From Typhlomys cinereus (taxonomy: Eukaryota; Chordata; Mammalia; Rodentia; Platacanthomyidae): a DNA stretch of 64,000 nucleotides. The notes beneath the pieces were generated by a model. It saw only the letters and a list, made by a program, of their open reading frames with translations. It did no database searches and had not been told where the DNA came from. This document shows, one piece after another, positions 24,763-35,470 of this stretch. The stretch's first letter is position 1; each line of letters opens with the position of its first letter. The DNA lies in the NCBI GenBank assembly GCA_023101885.1, contig JALPQD010000360.1:496001-560000 (forward strand). Direction: 5' to 3'. The translations under genes and the position numbers were made by a program.

Positions 24763-25148
24763 AACCCCCAAAGTCTAGCATGGATCACAAGTACTAGGAT
24801 CCTTAGAAGCAAGGGATTAACAGCCACAATAGTATTGCTATACTAAAGGGGAACACAAAAAAGAGTTCTAGGCAATGCTACTGAGTCCTTACACCACATC
24901 AGAGAGGAGAACCCAGAGGGAAGTTTGACATTCACACTAAAGGATGCTCCAGGGAGGGGGGGTGGCAGTGGGAGAAAGTGGGGGGAGGATAGGGAAAGGG
25001 AGGAGGGAGCAAGGGGGTCTGGGGAGGGGTGGAGGGAGGGGACCCGGGTACCTATTAAGTTTGTATGAGTGGAAAAAATAAATTAATTAATTTTAAAAAT
25101 AAAGAACCCAACTGAACCATGACAAGCTTCCAACTTATATAACTCAGT
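24763..25148 (+). repeat. Duplicate of L1-A 3' end and its flank
   Basis: It matches 23690-24078 almost base for base, including the rare ACCCGGGTACC variant, the A/T tail and about 45 bp of non-L1 flank (AAGAACCCAACTGAACCATG onward). The similarity is far higher than to any other L1 3' end in the window. Because the flank is included and no terminal poly-A follows it, this is a DNA-level duplication of about 1.07 kb spacing, not a separate L1 insertion. Confidence 0.85.
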
Positions 25149-26751
25149 ACCTCGCCTGACTCTCACACCATTTAGAGATGTGGCACTTAGAATCTGCTTT
25201 AGAAAGTATCTCAGTTCCAGGCTCACAGTCAGGGTATCTTTCATCATCAGGAGCCCTCACTGTGTCTAGTTGACTACACACCTGCCGCTGGATGTCACCT
25301 GGAGAAAAGGTGACATTAAAATAGCAGTTCAGTCTAGTCTCATGGGTCCATCAGCGCAAACCTCAACTAGTCTCACAAGCTGTGAGGCAGACACAAGGCC
25401 ATTCCCATCATTTTGATCAGAAGACCTCTGTCTTCCTCTCCTCTTTCTCACCTTCTTTGAGAGGTGGAGGAGCAGCCATGAGCTCTAAACTAAGTCCCTT
25501 CCCTGCAGTACCCAATACTAAGTACTATTATCACTAAGGCTCTCTAGCCATTAGTGAGCGATCTGTACGCTTTGCTCTATAAATATGCCAGGATTTCTTG
25601 AGAACAGCCCCACACAGTCACTAGAACACAGTGGAGGGGGGCAATAGGCAACAAAACAGAGATGTGTCACATGTCAACCAGAGAGGTGACTGCTTCAAAG
25701 TCCCCTCCACCACACCGACAGCACCTGCAAGTCCATAGCTAGTCAGCAAGAACCAAGACCAGTGTCTTCAGGCCTTCAGGTTTCTGTACTGCTTATCCCT
25801 TTTTCCCATAGTAGTCAAATTTTTCCTGCTTCGGAGGCAAACATAGTGGGGCTGACATGGAAGACACTGATTTGGAAGCGATGGTCTAGTCATTGCCGAA
25901 CGTCTCTGTGGTGTGGGGAGCGTCATTTAAATTATAGAACTGATTGCTCTCATTCCCCTAACAGTTTACTTTTCTCTCATTATTTTATTTTTCTCTGTAA
26001 GTGAACCATATCTACTTACTTAATTTATAAAAAGCTGTTGCCCATCAAATAGCCTCAGGCTAGAAAAACAAAAATCATAATTAAAGTATTAATAGAATTT
26101 TCAAAGCTAGCAGAAATAATGATAAAAAGCATAAGCATCACATCTATAAATTAAGCATAAAATTACATCAGGAAATAATTTCCTGCTGCATCCAATCAAA
26201 GTGGTTCAGCAGACTGCAAAGACAATATAACACGCGGCAGACCATCTAATAAATAAATGGCTCACATCAACACCAGCATGTAATCTCCGCACAGGAAGCA
26301 GAACTGCTTTCACTTACTTACTCTTAGACTATTCTGGAAATTTTTATTGAAGAAGAAGAAGCAAGTAGGAAGCAGTAAGTAGAAGCCCTTTCATAGGCCA
26401 CAACTGGCCCAGAATGGACAAAAGCTTCCAAAGGTCAGCCATCTCCCAAGCCACGATTCTCTATTCTGAGCTCCAGTTTCTCAAACGAGTCTAAGAGGCT
26501 AACATGAAGGACACAGTGAAGGTAATGGGGACACACAGTATCACCCGTGGACACCAGACAGGAGATATTCATGGATATCTCACAAACAGTGAGGTCTCCC
26601 ATGAACTACTGTAAGATCTCAGTCAGAACAGCTTGTAGACATGAAGAAGTCCACAGATCATCCACACAAGGAAACATTTTACCTGATGCTGAGCATAAAA
26701 TGAGCTAGAGAAACTCCCTTGTTGAAACCTCAGTTTTCTCAATTATTATTT
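25149..26751. other. Unique non-coding sequence with a candidate conserved block
   Basis: No gene or repeat was recognised. The part at 26005-26345 is AT-rich, non-repetitive and motif-dense (listed separately). Confidence 0.5.
26005..26345. promoter_or_regulatory. Candidate conserved non-coding element
   Basis: AT-rich repeat-free sequence with ATAATTAAAG near 26080, repeated ATAAGCAT/AAGCATAA words, a near-palindrome AGGAAATAATTTCCT (26170-26184) and a TCF/LEF-like ATCAAAG (26195-26201). Its composition is like vertebrate conserved enhancers, with no ORF, SINE or L1 signature. No conservation data; inferred only. Confidence 0.25.
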
Positions 26752-26972
26752 GGGGACTTGGAAGGAAGTTCAATTGGTACACTGCTTGCTTACCATGCAC
26801 AGAACTCTGGGCTCAGTCCCCAGTACTACGTAGACCTGAGTGTGGTTGTGCACTACCATTTGGCAGGTGGAGGAAGGATTTGAAGTTCAAGGTCATCCTT
26901 GACTACATAGCAAATTTGAGATCAGACTGGGCTACATGAGACCCTGTCTCAAAAACAAAAATAATAATGACA
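26752..26972 (+). mobile_element. B4-like SINE (ID head plus B1-like tail)
   Basis: The tRNA-like head (TTGGAAGGAAGTTCAATTGG, with GGGCTCAGTCCCCAGTACTA as its B-box region) is joined to a 7SL/B1-like right part ending GGGCTACATGAGACCCTGTC TCAAAAAC and an A-rich tail. That composite is the B4 layout. Confidence 0.75.
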
Positions 26973-27009
26973 AAATGAAATATTATTTTGACATTAAGAA
27001 ATCCACTTT

Positions 27010-27219
27010 GGACTGGAGAGATGGTTCAGGGGCTAAGCCTCTGTCTCACAAGCAAAAAGACCTGAGTTCAGATTCCAGATCCCACATTAAAAAGTTAGGC
27101 AGAAATAGCTGCAGCCTGTATTTCTGGTCCTGAAAGGCAGAACCTAGGGAAACCTAGAGCAAAAACAAAAAGGAGATAGAGCAATCCAGCATGATTGGCC
27201 ATAGGCATATGCAGTGCCT

Positions 27220-27269
<50 letters not shown>
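27010..27269 (+). mobile_element. B2-like SINE, older type, with (CA)n tail
   Basis: GGACTGGAGAGATGGTTCAG head, older body, and a (CA)n tail at 27224-27268. Imperfect flanking repeats (AAGAAATCCACTTT at about 26997 and AAGAAATCTATTTT at 27269) look like an aged target-site duplication. Confidence 0.9.
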
Positions 27270-27369
27270 GAAATCTATTTTACAATTATCTCTCTAGGAA
27301 AAAAGCAATGTCTTTTTATAGAACCAAAAACAAAACAAATAAAGGTTGCTCCCTTCCATGACTGTTTTC

Positions 27370-27590
27370 TTTTTTTTTTTTAATCTGTGATCACTTTATT
27401 TTTTTTATTTCTATTTATTTATTTTTTTTTATTTCCACTCATACAAACTTAACAGGTACATCAGTCCCCTCCCTCCCTCCAACCTCCCACCCCCCTTCCC
27501 TTCCCATCCCCCACTCCCTCTACCTCCCCCTCCTCTCCCCAGAGCATCCTTTAATGTGCATGCCAAACTCTCCTCTGGGTCCTCCTCCAA
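27370..27590 (-). mobile_element. 5'-truncated L1 3' end
   Basis: Inverse L1 3' UTR end: T-rich tail (27370-27435), TTTCCACTCATACAAACTTA, the C-rich inverse polypurine tract, and GAGCATCCTTTAATGTGCAT. A 10-bp GACTGTTTTC lies at both ends (27360-27369 and 27591-27600). Confidence 0.88.
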
Positions 27591-27727
27591 GACTGTTTTC
27601 ATCTGACTGCATAGGCAGTTACTCAACTGCAGAAGTTATGTCAAGTCCTTAAATAATTATCACCACCAGCATACTCTTAGCTGTTACTGCTTGCTTCTTC
27701 TTTTTATTTTTAAAAAAAATTTATTTA

Positions 27728-27917
27728 GGGGCTAGAGAGGTGGCTCAGGGGTTAAGCCTCTGCCTTACAGGCAGAAGGTCCCACGTATAGACGCCGGGCG
27801 GAAGCGGGGTCGGCCTGTGTTTCTGGTCCTGGTAGGGCGGAGCTTGTGAATCCTGGGACAGAGTAAACAAGAAGAAGGTGGAGGTAGTCCATGGTGGTTC
27901 CCGAATTCATCTGTGGT

Positions 27918-27957
<40 letters not shown>

Positions 27958-27998
27958 CACGCATACACGCACAAAGTAATAAATATAAAAAAAATTTA
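27728..27998 (+). mobile_element. B2-like SINE, young type
   Basis: GGGGCTAGAGAGGTGGCTCA head, CpG-bearing body (GACGCCGGGCGGAAGCGGGG), AATTCATCTGTGGTTCTAC and a (CA)n tail at about 27920-27971. It sits inside the T-rich tail of the opposite-strand SINE at 28010 and forms an inverted pair with it. Confidence 0.9.
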
Positions 27999-28009
27999 AA
28001 AATATTTAG

Positions 28010-28015
28010 TGTGTG

Positions 28016-28048
<33 letters not shown>

Positions 28049-28273
28049 CAGAAAGCGCTATTAAGTGGAGGCCTAAGGCAACTTTGGGAATCAACCTGGA
28101 TTTCTCTATCTCCTCTTTGCTTTGTTCTGGAGTTTCCCAGGCTCCACCTTCCAGGATCAAAAGTACAGGCCGCTGCCATTTCCTCCTGGCATTTTTATGT
28201 GGGATCCAAGATTTGAACTCAGGACCCTCTGCTTATGAGGCAGAGGCTTAACCCAAGTCATTTCTCGGTCCCT
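28010..28273 (-). mobile_element. B2-like SINE, older type, inverted
   Basis: On the minus strand the head is diverged but followed by GGGTTAAGCCTCTGCCTCAT; the body matches 17055 and 58026, and a long (GT)n on the plus strand is its tail. TGCTTCTTCTTTTT near 27690 and TGCTTCTCCTTTTT at 28274 could be its target-site duplication, with the 27728 SINE nested in its tail. Confidence 0.85.
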
Positions 28274-28696
28274 GCTTCTCCTTTTTGTAAAGAAAATTTT
28301 GAACAGAACATACTCTGCAGACATCAGAGTGATTAATGGAGAGTCCTGAGGGGACATGACAGCTAGACAAGAGATTCGAGCAGAGAATACAGATGTGGAT
28401 TTTCTACCTGCTAAAGTCCCCAAGCACTCAGCAGTGGAGATGGAATTTCTGGAAAGGCTCCTTTAACCCTGCACTGAATTTGCCCAGCAAAGTAGGAGCA
28501 GAGACAAATGTTCCTGTTGGAAGAAACTTACTTAGTATTTTACTAACTCACTAAGACAGCTCATCTTCAGACCAGACACTTGTTTGCTCTACACCCCTCA
28601 CTGGCTGTTACAGATGTTCCCAGGAAGTTAACAAATACTACTCTTCAGGATTTCTACAGAAGGCTTTATTGCTGAAGAAAAAAAAAAAATGTCAGA
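28274..28696. other. Unique non-coding sequence
   Basis: Nothing recognised here except a short A-run at 28678-28689. Confidence 0.5.
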
Positions 28697-28892
28697 TTTG
28701 GACTGAGATGATTCAATGAATATGAACACTTGCCAGGCAAGTCCAAATCCCCAGCATCTGTGTAAAACTGGTCATGGCCACACATTCCTATAATTCCAGC
28801 ATTGAAGGGCAGAGACAGCCAGATCATGAGAGTTTGCTGTTCAGCCAGTCTAGCCACAACAGAAAGCTTTTGGTTCAGTGCAAAACCCCATC
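28697..28892 (+). mobile_element. B4-like SINE, diverged
   Basis: A tRNA-like head (GGACTGAGATGATTCAATGA, with AAATCCCCAGCATCTGTG) is followed by a B1-like body (TCCTATAATTCCAGCATTGA, GAGACAGCCAGATCATGAGA) and CAAAACCCCATCTGTC. It abuts the MaLR LTR. Confidence 0.65.
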
Positions 28893-29335
28893 TGTCATAG
28901 CTAAATGCAGGTGTCAACTCGATGGTTGAGGATTTGAGCTCTGGGCACATTGGTAAGGAATTAGTGGTTGAGTTAAGTCCTGAGCAAGCCTGCAAAAGAT
29001 TGTCTAGTTAATGGAGAAGGCCCAGCCCATGGTGGGTGGGACTAGTCCCTGGGCAGGTGAATAAGACAAAGGGAGCAGTTTCAGGAAGTTGGCATCCTTT
29101 GATATATTTGGCCAGACCTGCTGGTCTGGCAAGGAAGAATTGTCCCTTTCTCAGAAGTCCTGTGGCTACTTAGATATGGTGTGCCAGTTCCATTCAGTCC
29201 TTGGTATTGATGTGAGCTCTCCTGCCAAGCTGAGCAAGGAACTATAACCAAGAATCTTAAGCCAAACTAAAATCACTTGTTTCCTTAAGCAGTTTGGTCT
29301 TGAACTCATGAGCAATAATCAAAGTAATTGCAATG
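28893..29335 (+). mobile_element. MaLR (MT-like) solo LTR
   Basis: It starts TGTCATAGCTAAATGCAGGT, has GGTGTCAACTCGATGG, the shared GCCCATGGTGGGTGGGACTA block, a TTGATATATTTGGCCAGACC block and a diverged polyadenylation region. Same family as 29794, 33015, 35092 and 46748. Confidence 0.65.
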
Positions 29336-29793
29336 CTATTTTCATAGAATAAAGCAGGGAGAAATGGATGCCCAATGTCCTCTTCTGCCCTCGTATGTAA
29401 ATGCATGGGGACATGAACCTGAATATATTCACATACCACATACACACATACAACATACAACACACAATTTCAGATTTATTTTTTCCTAGTGATAACCACT
29501 TCTGGACTCTTGCCCATAAAAGACTCTCTAACAAAAGGTTCTTAAAGGTTAAAATAAGATTTATAATAGATCCTGCCTAAATTATATCTTTTTAACTCTA
29601 GTCTACTTTCTATCCTATGGCAAATACAATGAATTGTGATAGCACCTATCTGAAATCAGACCAGTCGTCTCTCCCAGAATTCCCTTCCTTTCACCATAGA
29701 ACCTTGTTAAGTGCTCACCCCCAGAAACATGCAGCAAAGGTCACTCAGTTGAAGCCATTACCCTAGGCCTGGAGACTGCAGAGAATAAGGAAC
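29336..29793. other. Unassigned sequence between two LTRs
   Basis: Only about 460 bp lie here. It does not look like retroviral internal sequence; part of it (29380-29465) resembles a CA-rich SINE tail. The two neighbouring LTRs are therefore independent solo LTRs. Confidence 0.5.
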
Positions 29794-30221
29794 TGCCATG
29801 ATTATGTACAAGTGTCAACTTGATGGTTGAGGTGCTCTGGGCACATTTATAGAGAATTAGTAATTGAGTTAAGCCCAGAGCAAACCTGAAGGAGACCATT
29901 TAGTTGATGGGGCAGACCCAGCCCATGGTGGGTGGGACTAGGCCCTGAACAGATGAATAAAATACAGAGGGTTGGTTGAGGAAGTCAGCATCCTTGTGTA
30001 CACTTGGCCAGACATGCTGGTCTGGCAAGTAAGGATCGTTGCTCTCTCAGCCGCTATGTGGAGATAGTGTGACCAGTTCCCTTGGCCCTGGTGTTGGTGC
30101 ATGCTCTCCCATCAAGCTGGACAAAGAACTGTAACTAATAATCATAAAAGAAAATAAATCCCTTGTTCTCTTAAGCCGTTTGACAGTGATCGATCAACCA
30201 CCATGCAGGTGAACTGCAACA
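29794..30221 (+). mobile_element. MaLR (MT-like) solo LTR
   Basis: A TG...CA element of about 428 bp: AAGTGTCAACTTGATGGTTG near its start, GCCCATGGTGGGTGGGACTA, TGGCCAGACATGCTGGTCTG, AAAATAAATCCCTTGTTCTC polyadenylation signal, TTAAGCCGTTTGACAG, and the end CTGCAACA. The flanks are GGAAC (29789-29793) and GGAAT (30222-30226), a 4-of-5 match fitting the 5-bp duplication of LTR elements. Confidence 0.7.
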
Positions 30222-30884
30222 GGAATTAACCCCTCCTTAAATATACTATAGTTCACAGGCATACACTTGTACAAACCACTTTTTCATATTCCACTGGTAT
30301 CTTTATCTCCTGTGAGACAATTGCTCAGCATCTTCTCATTTCATTTACAATTTTTAGGTATAGGAACACTGTAAAAAAATTTCCCCTTCTAGACATGAAG
30401 GAGAAAAACAAAACTGCATAATCCCCTCAGTCTGAGATAGCTGCTGTTATGATAGAGGGGCGAGGGAAGCAGGGAGGACCACTTTCCAGAACTTTTCCAA
30501 TGTCTGCATACATGGTCGACATTCTATTTTATAGAGTTTGTTGCTGGAGAGAAACAGTGTAAAAGACTGCAAAAAAGAGGGAGAAAAGCAAAAAGATGGA
30601 GGCAGAGAGGGGAGGGAGAGACATCAAGGGGGGGAGGGCAAGCTGGCAGAATGTCCCTAAAGTAACTTAGGGCTCCCTTGGTCAGGTCCAGTCTCGGGCC
30701 ACAAGTCTTCCTAGGCACACTGTCTCTAAACTCATCCGATCTTGCAGTAACCTCCTGTTCATTGGAACGAGGCCAACCGAGAACAGCAACAGACCTGGCA
30801 ATAGTATAAAAGCTTAATCACTAAATTAAAAAAAGAAAGAAAAAGTACTTCTATTGTCTAACTACCAGCTTAAACATATTCTTT
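30222..30884. other. Unique non-coding sequence
   Basis: No element was recognised; there is a purine-rich stretch at about 30560-30650. Confidence 0.5.
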
Positions 30885-30900
30885 AAATTGTTCTTTCAAA

Positions 30901-31951
30901 GGAGACAAAAGAACACTTCAATAGAGAAATTTAGGCCACGGTCATGTACTGCATGTAAGTAGTGAGACATCTGATACAGCTCACTCTTACTTCCTTTGCT
31001 AGTCATTTGGGACTGAACAGGTTCGATCTCCCCAATCAGGGAGGATATAGGGCCTGGCAGTTAGATGGTAACCAACTGGCAAATGGGAGACAGACTCCTC
31101 TCACTGCTATGTCCTACTCCTATTCTTCCATCTACCTTTGAGTCTCTTCTTACATTAAGATCTTTGTTTAAACAGTCTTGTATCTTTGGTTAGGAGATAC
31201 CAATCAGGAGGCAATGCAGGGCAGTGCAGGAACCTCAAAACTGCAAGCAACAACAAACCATAATTCAGAACACCCAAAACCCTACGTTATTCATCTGGAA
31301 CCAGACCAGCCTAATCTCTCCCCATCCTAAAGCTCAGGGAACCTTGCAAAAGAGGGGGCAGTAATATCATAAGAGCCTAAAGATGGGGAGGACCAACGAT
31401 ATGCAAGATACTCCACACGAGTCAGGGCTGCAGCATCCAGGCTATAGCCACAATGATATTGGACTTTGCCTGACCTGCACAATGGCTGACATGTAACAAC
31501 CTCCCAAAGTCTAGCCCAGATCTCCAGGGACAAGGCTTCAGGTAGTAGGATCCTTAGAGGCAAGGGGTTAAACAGTCATAATAGAGTTCCCATACTAGCC
31601 GGCAGCCCAAGAAGAGGCCCCAAGCTATGCCACTGAATCCTGAACCCTCACTACTGTAGAGGACTCAGAGGGAAATTCTCAGATGCTCTGGAGGATGGGA
31701 GGGAGAAAGCAGGAAGCACCAAGAGAGGAGGAAGGAAGGAAAAGGGGTAAGAGGGAGGGGAAAGGGGGGAATGCAATGGGGGACGATGGGGGAAAGGAGG
31801 AGAGAGAAGAAGGGGGGTACATATTTAGCTTGAATGATTAGGCAAAAAAGTAATAAAAACAAATAAAAAATTTAAAAGCATGATACAACCTTCCGAAGTT
31901 TCCATAGGGTGTTTTGAAGTTATAGTAAGATAACATCGATTTAATAAAAAA
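30901..31951 (+). mobile_element. 5'-truncated L1 with probable 3' transduction
   Basis: L1 3' UTR homology runs from about 30903 to a first A-rich tail at about 31844-31871 (after GAATGATTAGGCAAAAAAGT). About 75 bp of non-L1 sequence follows (31872-31943), then a second AATAAAAAAAA tail. A 16-bp perfect repeat AAATTGTTCTTTCAAA bounds the whole unit (30885-30900 and 31952-31967), so the non-L1 piece moved together with the L1. It is diverged from L1-A and represents a different subfamily (ending ATGATTAGGCAAAA). Confidence 0.88.
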
Positions 31952-31967
31952 AAATTGTTCTTTCAAA

Positions 31968-33009
31968 TATGATTAAACCTGTAAAAGATCAGGATAACAA
32001 GAGCAGCTCCAATGACATTTTAGCACCACATATGATTTATTCATTCAGCTTTTCTTTATGCTTCTACCACAATATCTGATGAGCTTCTCATATCATCTGC
32101 CTTTTTCACATCAAAGGGATTATCTGACAGAAAGGCAAAAAGATACTTCTTCACCATCTAGCAAAAGATTCTACCTAAGTTCAAGATCAGAGCGGTATCA
32201 AAAGCAGAATTCAAATGTTTGGAGCAAGTGTTTTTGATTAAAAGAAAATATAGCCAAATCATGTCAGAGAAAACCTATAGGTGTGGTCTTGTCCCTACAA
32301 AATTCTGGTGATGTGGGTTCAATTGGGCAGTAAGGAGGTCTTCATTTTGTTCTCCTTGAACAAGTCTTTGGTTGTACCCAGCAACAGGTCCTCTGCCACA
32401 TTGTCATTCTCCCTGAGAACCCAGGGCCTGGGCACACCCCATAGTCACTCCCAAAGCAGAGGAATGTTACTAAGCAGCCAGCAAAATCCTCAGAAGCATT
32501 CACAGGACTTGGGTGTTGGGGGTGAGGGATAACAAACTCCTCACTCCCCCATTCTATGAGGGATCATTACTTGGAAACAGCCATCCGGGCAAATGGCACA
32601 GAAGTTTCCAAGTAACATCCAGCAGCAGGGGCAGCCAAGAAAGTGGGCGCACCTCGGCTCCCTTTTCCCTTGTCATAAGGAGGTATTTCAGCAGCCATCT
32701 TCTCCTTCAGCAGTACTGAAGGTAAATACCTGTACTCCTAAAATCCATGACCACACACCACACTCCATGTGCCTTTCATGATAGGGCTCTCAAAATGGTG
32801 TCAGCCGCCGGGGTATATGTGCCTCAGAGCTATACCAGAGCCACCAGCTGCTTCACCTGCTCCCTGGTTCCCTGCCTTGGAGACTGCTCGTGCTCTCTCA
32901 CCTCCTGCTCCTGAGGGTGAACAGATAGAAGAAGGCCGATGCAGCCAACTTCAGGCCAACGGAACAGCTTAAGTTAGTTCACTTGAGAATGGTAGTAATT
33001 AGAAGTAAG
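31968..33009. other. Unique non-coding sequence
   Basis: No interspersed repeat was recognised. Short frames (60-83 codons) have no supporting motif. Confidence 0.5.
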
Positions 33010-33014
33010 GAAAC

Positions 33015-33438
33015 TGTTGCAGTCTGCCTGCATGGTTGCTGATAAATCACCATCAAACGGCTTAAGGGAACAAGGGATTTATTTTCTCTTATGATTACTG
33101 GTTACAGTCTGTAGTCTAGCTTCATGGGAGAACACGCACCAACACCAGGGCCAAGGAACTGGCCACACTATCACCACATAACAGCTGAGAGAGGGACAAT
33201 CTTTACTTGCCAGACCAGCATGTCTGGCCAAGTGCACACAAGGATGCCAACTTTCTCAATCAGCTCTCTGTATTTTATTCCAGGGCCTAGTCCCACCCAC
33301 CATGGGCTGGACCTTCCCCATTAGCTAGACCATCTCTTGCAAGTTGCTCTGGGCTTAACTCAACCATTAATTCTCTACAAATGTGCCCAGAACTCAAACC
33401 CTCAACTGTCGAGTTGATACCTGTACCCAACTATCACA
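33015..33438 (-). mobile_element. MaLR (MT-like) solo LTR with 5-bp TSD
   Basis: The clearest copy of the family: 424 bp, TGTTGCAGTCTGCCTGCATG at the left and CAACTATCACA at the right (TG...CA), with GAAAC directly on both sides (33010-33014 and 33439-33443). On the minus strand it has AAAATAAATCCC-type polyadenylation signals before TTAAGCCGTTTGATGG. The 5-bp duplication supports LTR-retrotransposon rather than DNA-transposon origin. Confidence 0.75.
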
Positions 33439-33443
33439 GAAAC

Positions 33444-33967
33444 CTACAGGCCTCTCTGTTCTCCATCATCTTAAACCTGGAATCTCATCTTTTAAGAACT
33501 CTGAGGCATCCTTCCACTAGATGCCCCTCTGCCCTGCAGGAGACAGCAAAGATGGGTGGGAAGGAGGGGGGATGACCCAGCCCCCAGCAAGCAGAGAAAA
33601 GACTTACTTTTACCACCTGCACGGCGCTTAAGCTATGTCTCAGGACTGGTTGCAGGCGGAACCTTTTGGACAACAGGGAAGATAAAAAGCTGCATGATCT
33701 CACTGGATCCCCAGAAAAGAATGGACACAGCTAGAGTCTGAGCAACATACAGGCTTGACTGCTTCCGATGCATCTGACTCGGCAGAGATTGGATAATGAC
33801 TCCCATGCATGGTGACTTCCTTTTGGACAAGGCTGCACCGTAATCAGGAAGGTAGCCAGAAACCTTGGAGAAAAGACCCTGTGAACTGCACAACTCTTCA
33901 GGGTTAAGGCAAATAAAGCACAAGACCATCAGTTCTCCACAGGGAGAACAGATGAGACACATCTAGA
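33444..33967. other. Unique non-coding sequence
   Basis: No recognised element. Frames of 60-109 codons show no domain. Confidence 0.5.
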
Positions 33968-34126
33968 AGATCAGAGCCCGGCAGGTGGCAAACATCTGTC
34001 ATTCCAGTTATCAGAAGGCTGAGGCAGAAGGATTGCATGTCAAAAGCCAGCCTGGACTATATAGTGAGTTCCAGGCTAGCCTAAGCTATATAGCAAGAGT
34101 CTGTGTCAATAAAACAAAGTAAAAAG
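33968..34126 (+). mobile_element. B1-like (7SL-derived) SINE
   Basis: GCCCGGCAGGTGGCAAACAT, then AAGGCTGAGGCAGAAGGATT, CAGCCTGGACTATATAGTGA, and an A-rich end (AAAACAAAGTAAAAAG). Standard B1 order. Confidence 0.85.
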
Positions 34127-34205
34127 GGACCAGAAACATTAGCTCAGTGATAGCATATAGCGTACCTGCTTAGCATTCACAAGGTGCTGGGTTCAATCTC
34201 TAGTG

Positions 34206-34265
<60 letters not shown>

Positions 34266-34266
34266 A
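34127..34266 (+). mobile_element. ID-like SINE with (CT)n(CA)n tail
   Basis: The tRNA-like unit TTAGCTCAGTGATAGCATAT ... GGTGCTGGGTTCAATCTCTA is the ID-type A-box and B-box arrangement. A compound (CT)n(CA)n microsatellite follows at 34207-34266. It may form one B1-plus-ID composite with the preceding element. Confidence 0.8.
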
Positions 34267-35091
34267 GAACTAAAATTGAATGCTTACTACCCATGTAGTT
34301 GCACTAGCATTCACAGCTATGTGTAACATTCACAAGTATGTGTTATTTTTTTCTACAAGAACACAGTAAACAAAATTTGGATGATACACAGTGAATAATT
34401 CTCCAACCATTTTATGAATCAAACTTACTGAACCTCACGTTAATTCTATTTTGCACCACAGCTGACCTAATTACAGTCACCAACTAGCAGGCATACAGAT
34501 ATTTTCTTTTGAAAGGAAAACTCTTCAGGATTAAAACAAGTAAAGCACAAGACTAGCAGACTTTACATATCTGACCAGCCCCTGGCTGGTTCTCCCAGTT
34601 CAAAGGATGTGACTTTAGGAATTCTTTCTTACCCTGCTTTGTCTCTTTCCGGGCGGTCCCCGCTCACCTCAGAGGCTGCTGCTAGGAACAAGCAAAAAGG
34701 CAGAGTGGAGACAGCCACCCGACATGTGAGGCCCACTGGGGTCGCCTGGGACACAGGGTTCCGGCATTAATTTTCACTCCGCACCTGGGCAGAGCAGTAA
34801 AGGCCTTACCTGCCATTGTTCAAGCCACCCAAAGATGAGACTCATCCTGGGGAAGGTCTGCTCCCAAGAAAAATGATGAGAAGAGATGAATAATGAATAA
34901 GTCATCAGAACTTGAAGCGGCTGGTAAGTGGGAGTCCCCAGGGAAGGAGGCAATGAAAAGGTGCATGGAAAAGGTTACAAGTTTCTAAGAAGGTTTGGAG
35001 AGAAGAGATCTGTGTTCTATGCCTCAAGCCAAGACTGCGCATCCGAATACCATAAGCCAGGACTGTGCATTCAGACACTAGCTTTGGATGG
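34267..35091. other. Unique non-coding sequence
   Basis: Nothing recognised. The GC-richer stretch at 34600-34830 has no exon signature I can support. Confidence 0.5.
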
Positions 35092-35470
35092 TGTCACTGT
35101 TACTCTACATGTTGCTGGTAACTTCACAACTAAACTGCTTATGGGAACAAGAGGTTTGATTTTGGTTTACGATTGCCCAGTTACAGTTCTTAATCCATTT
35201 GGCAGAAAAGTTCATGCCAACACCAGGGACAGAGAAAACTGGTCAGGCCATATCCATTGTCGAATTAGCTAAAGAAATACGGCAGTGGGGTCATGCTCAT
35301 GGAACTTACTGGAACCCACGGAACTACCCACCTGCCCATCATGGGCAGGGTCTTCCCCACCGATCAGATCAACCTCCTGCAGATCTGCTTAGGTCTTGAC
35401 TTAATTCTTCACGGATGGGCCCAAATTTAGTCTGCAACTGTCAAGTTCATACCTGTATTTAACTGTCACA
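35092..35470 (-). mobile_element. MaLR (MT-like) solo LTR
   Basis: TACATGTTGCTGGTAACTTC at the left, GGAACAAGAGGTTTGATTTT at the polyadenylation area, CCCATCATGGGCAGGGTCTT, and the right end TTAACTGTCACA. Same family as 33015, more diverged. It may start at 35092 or 35099. Confidence 0.6.

Noticed and set aside
24763..25110. An independent second L1 3' truncation
   Set aside because: It shares rare variants and non-L1 flank with the L1-A end, so duplication explains it better than a new insertion.
28893..30221. A short provirus with two direct LTRs
   Set aside because: The 458 bp between the LTRs are not retroviral internal sequence and the LTRs differ in sequence and flanks, so they are two solo LTRs.
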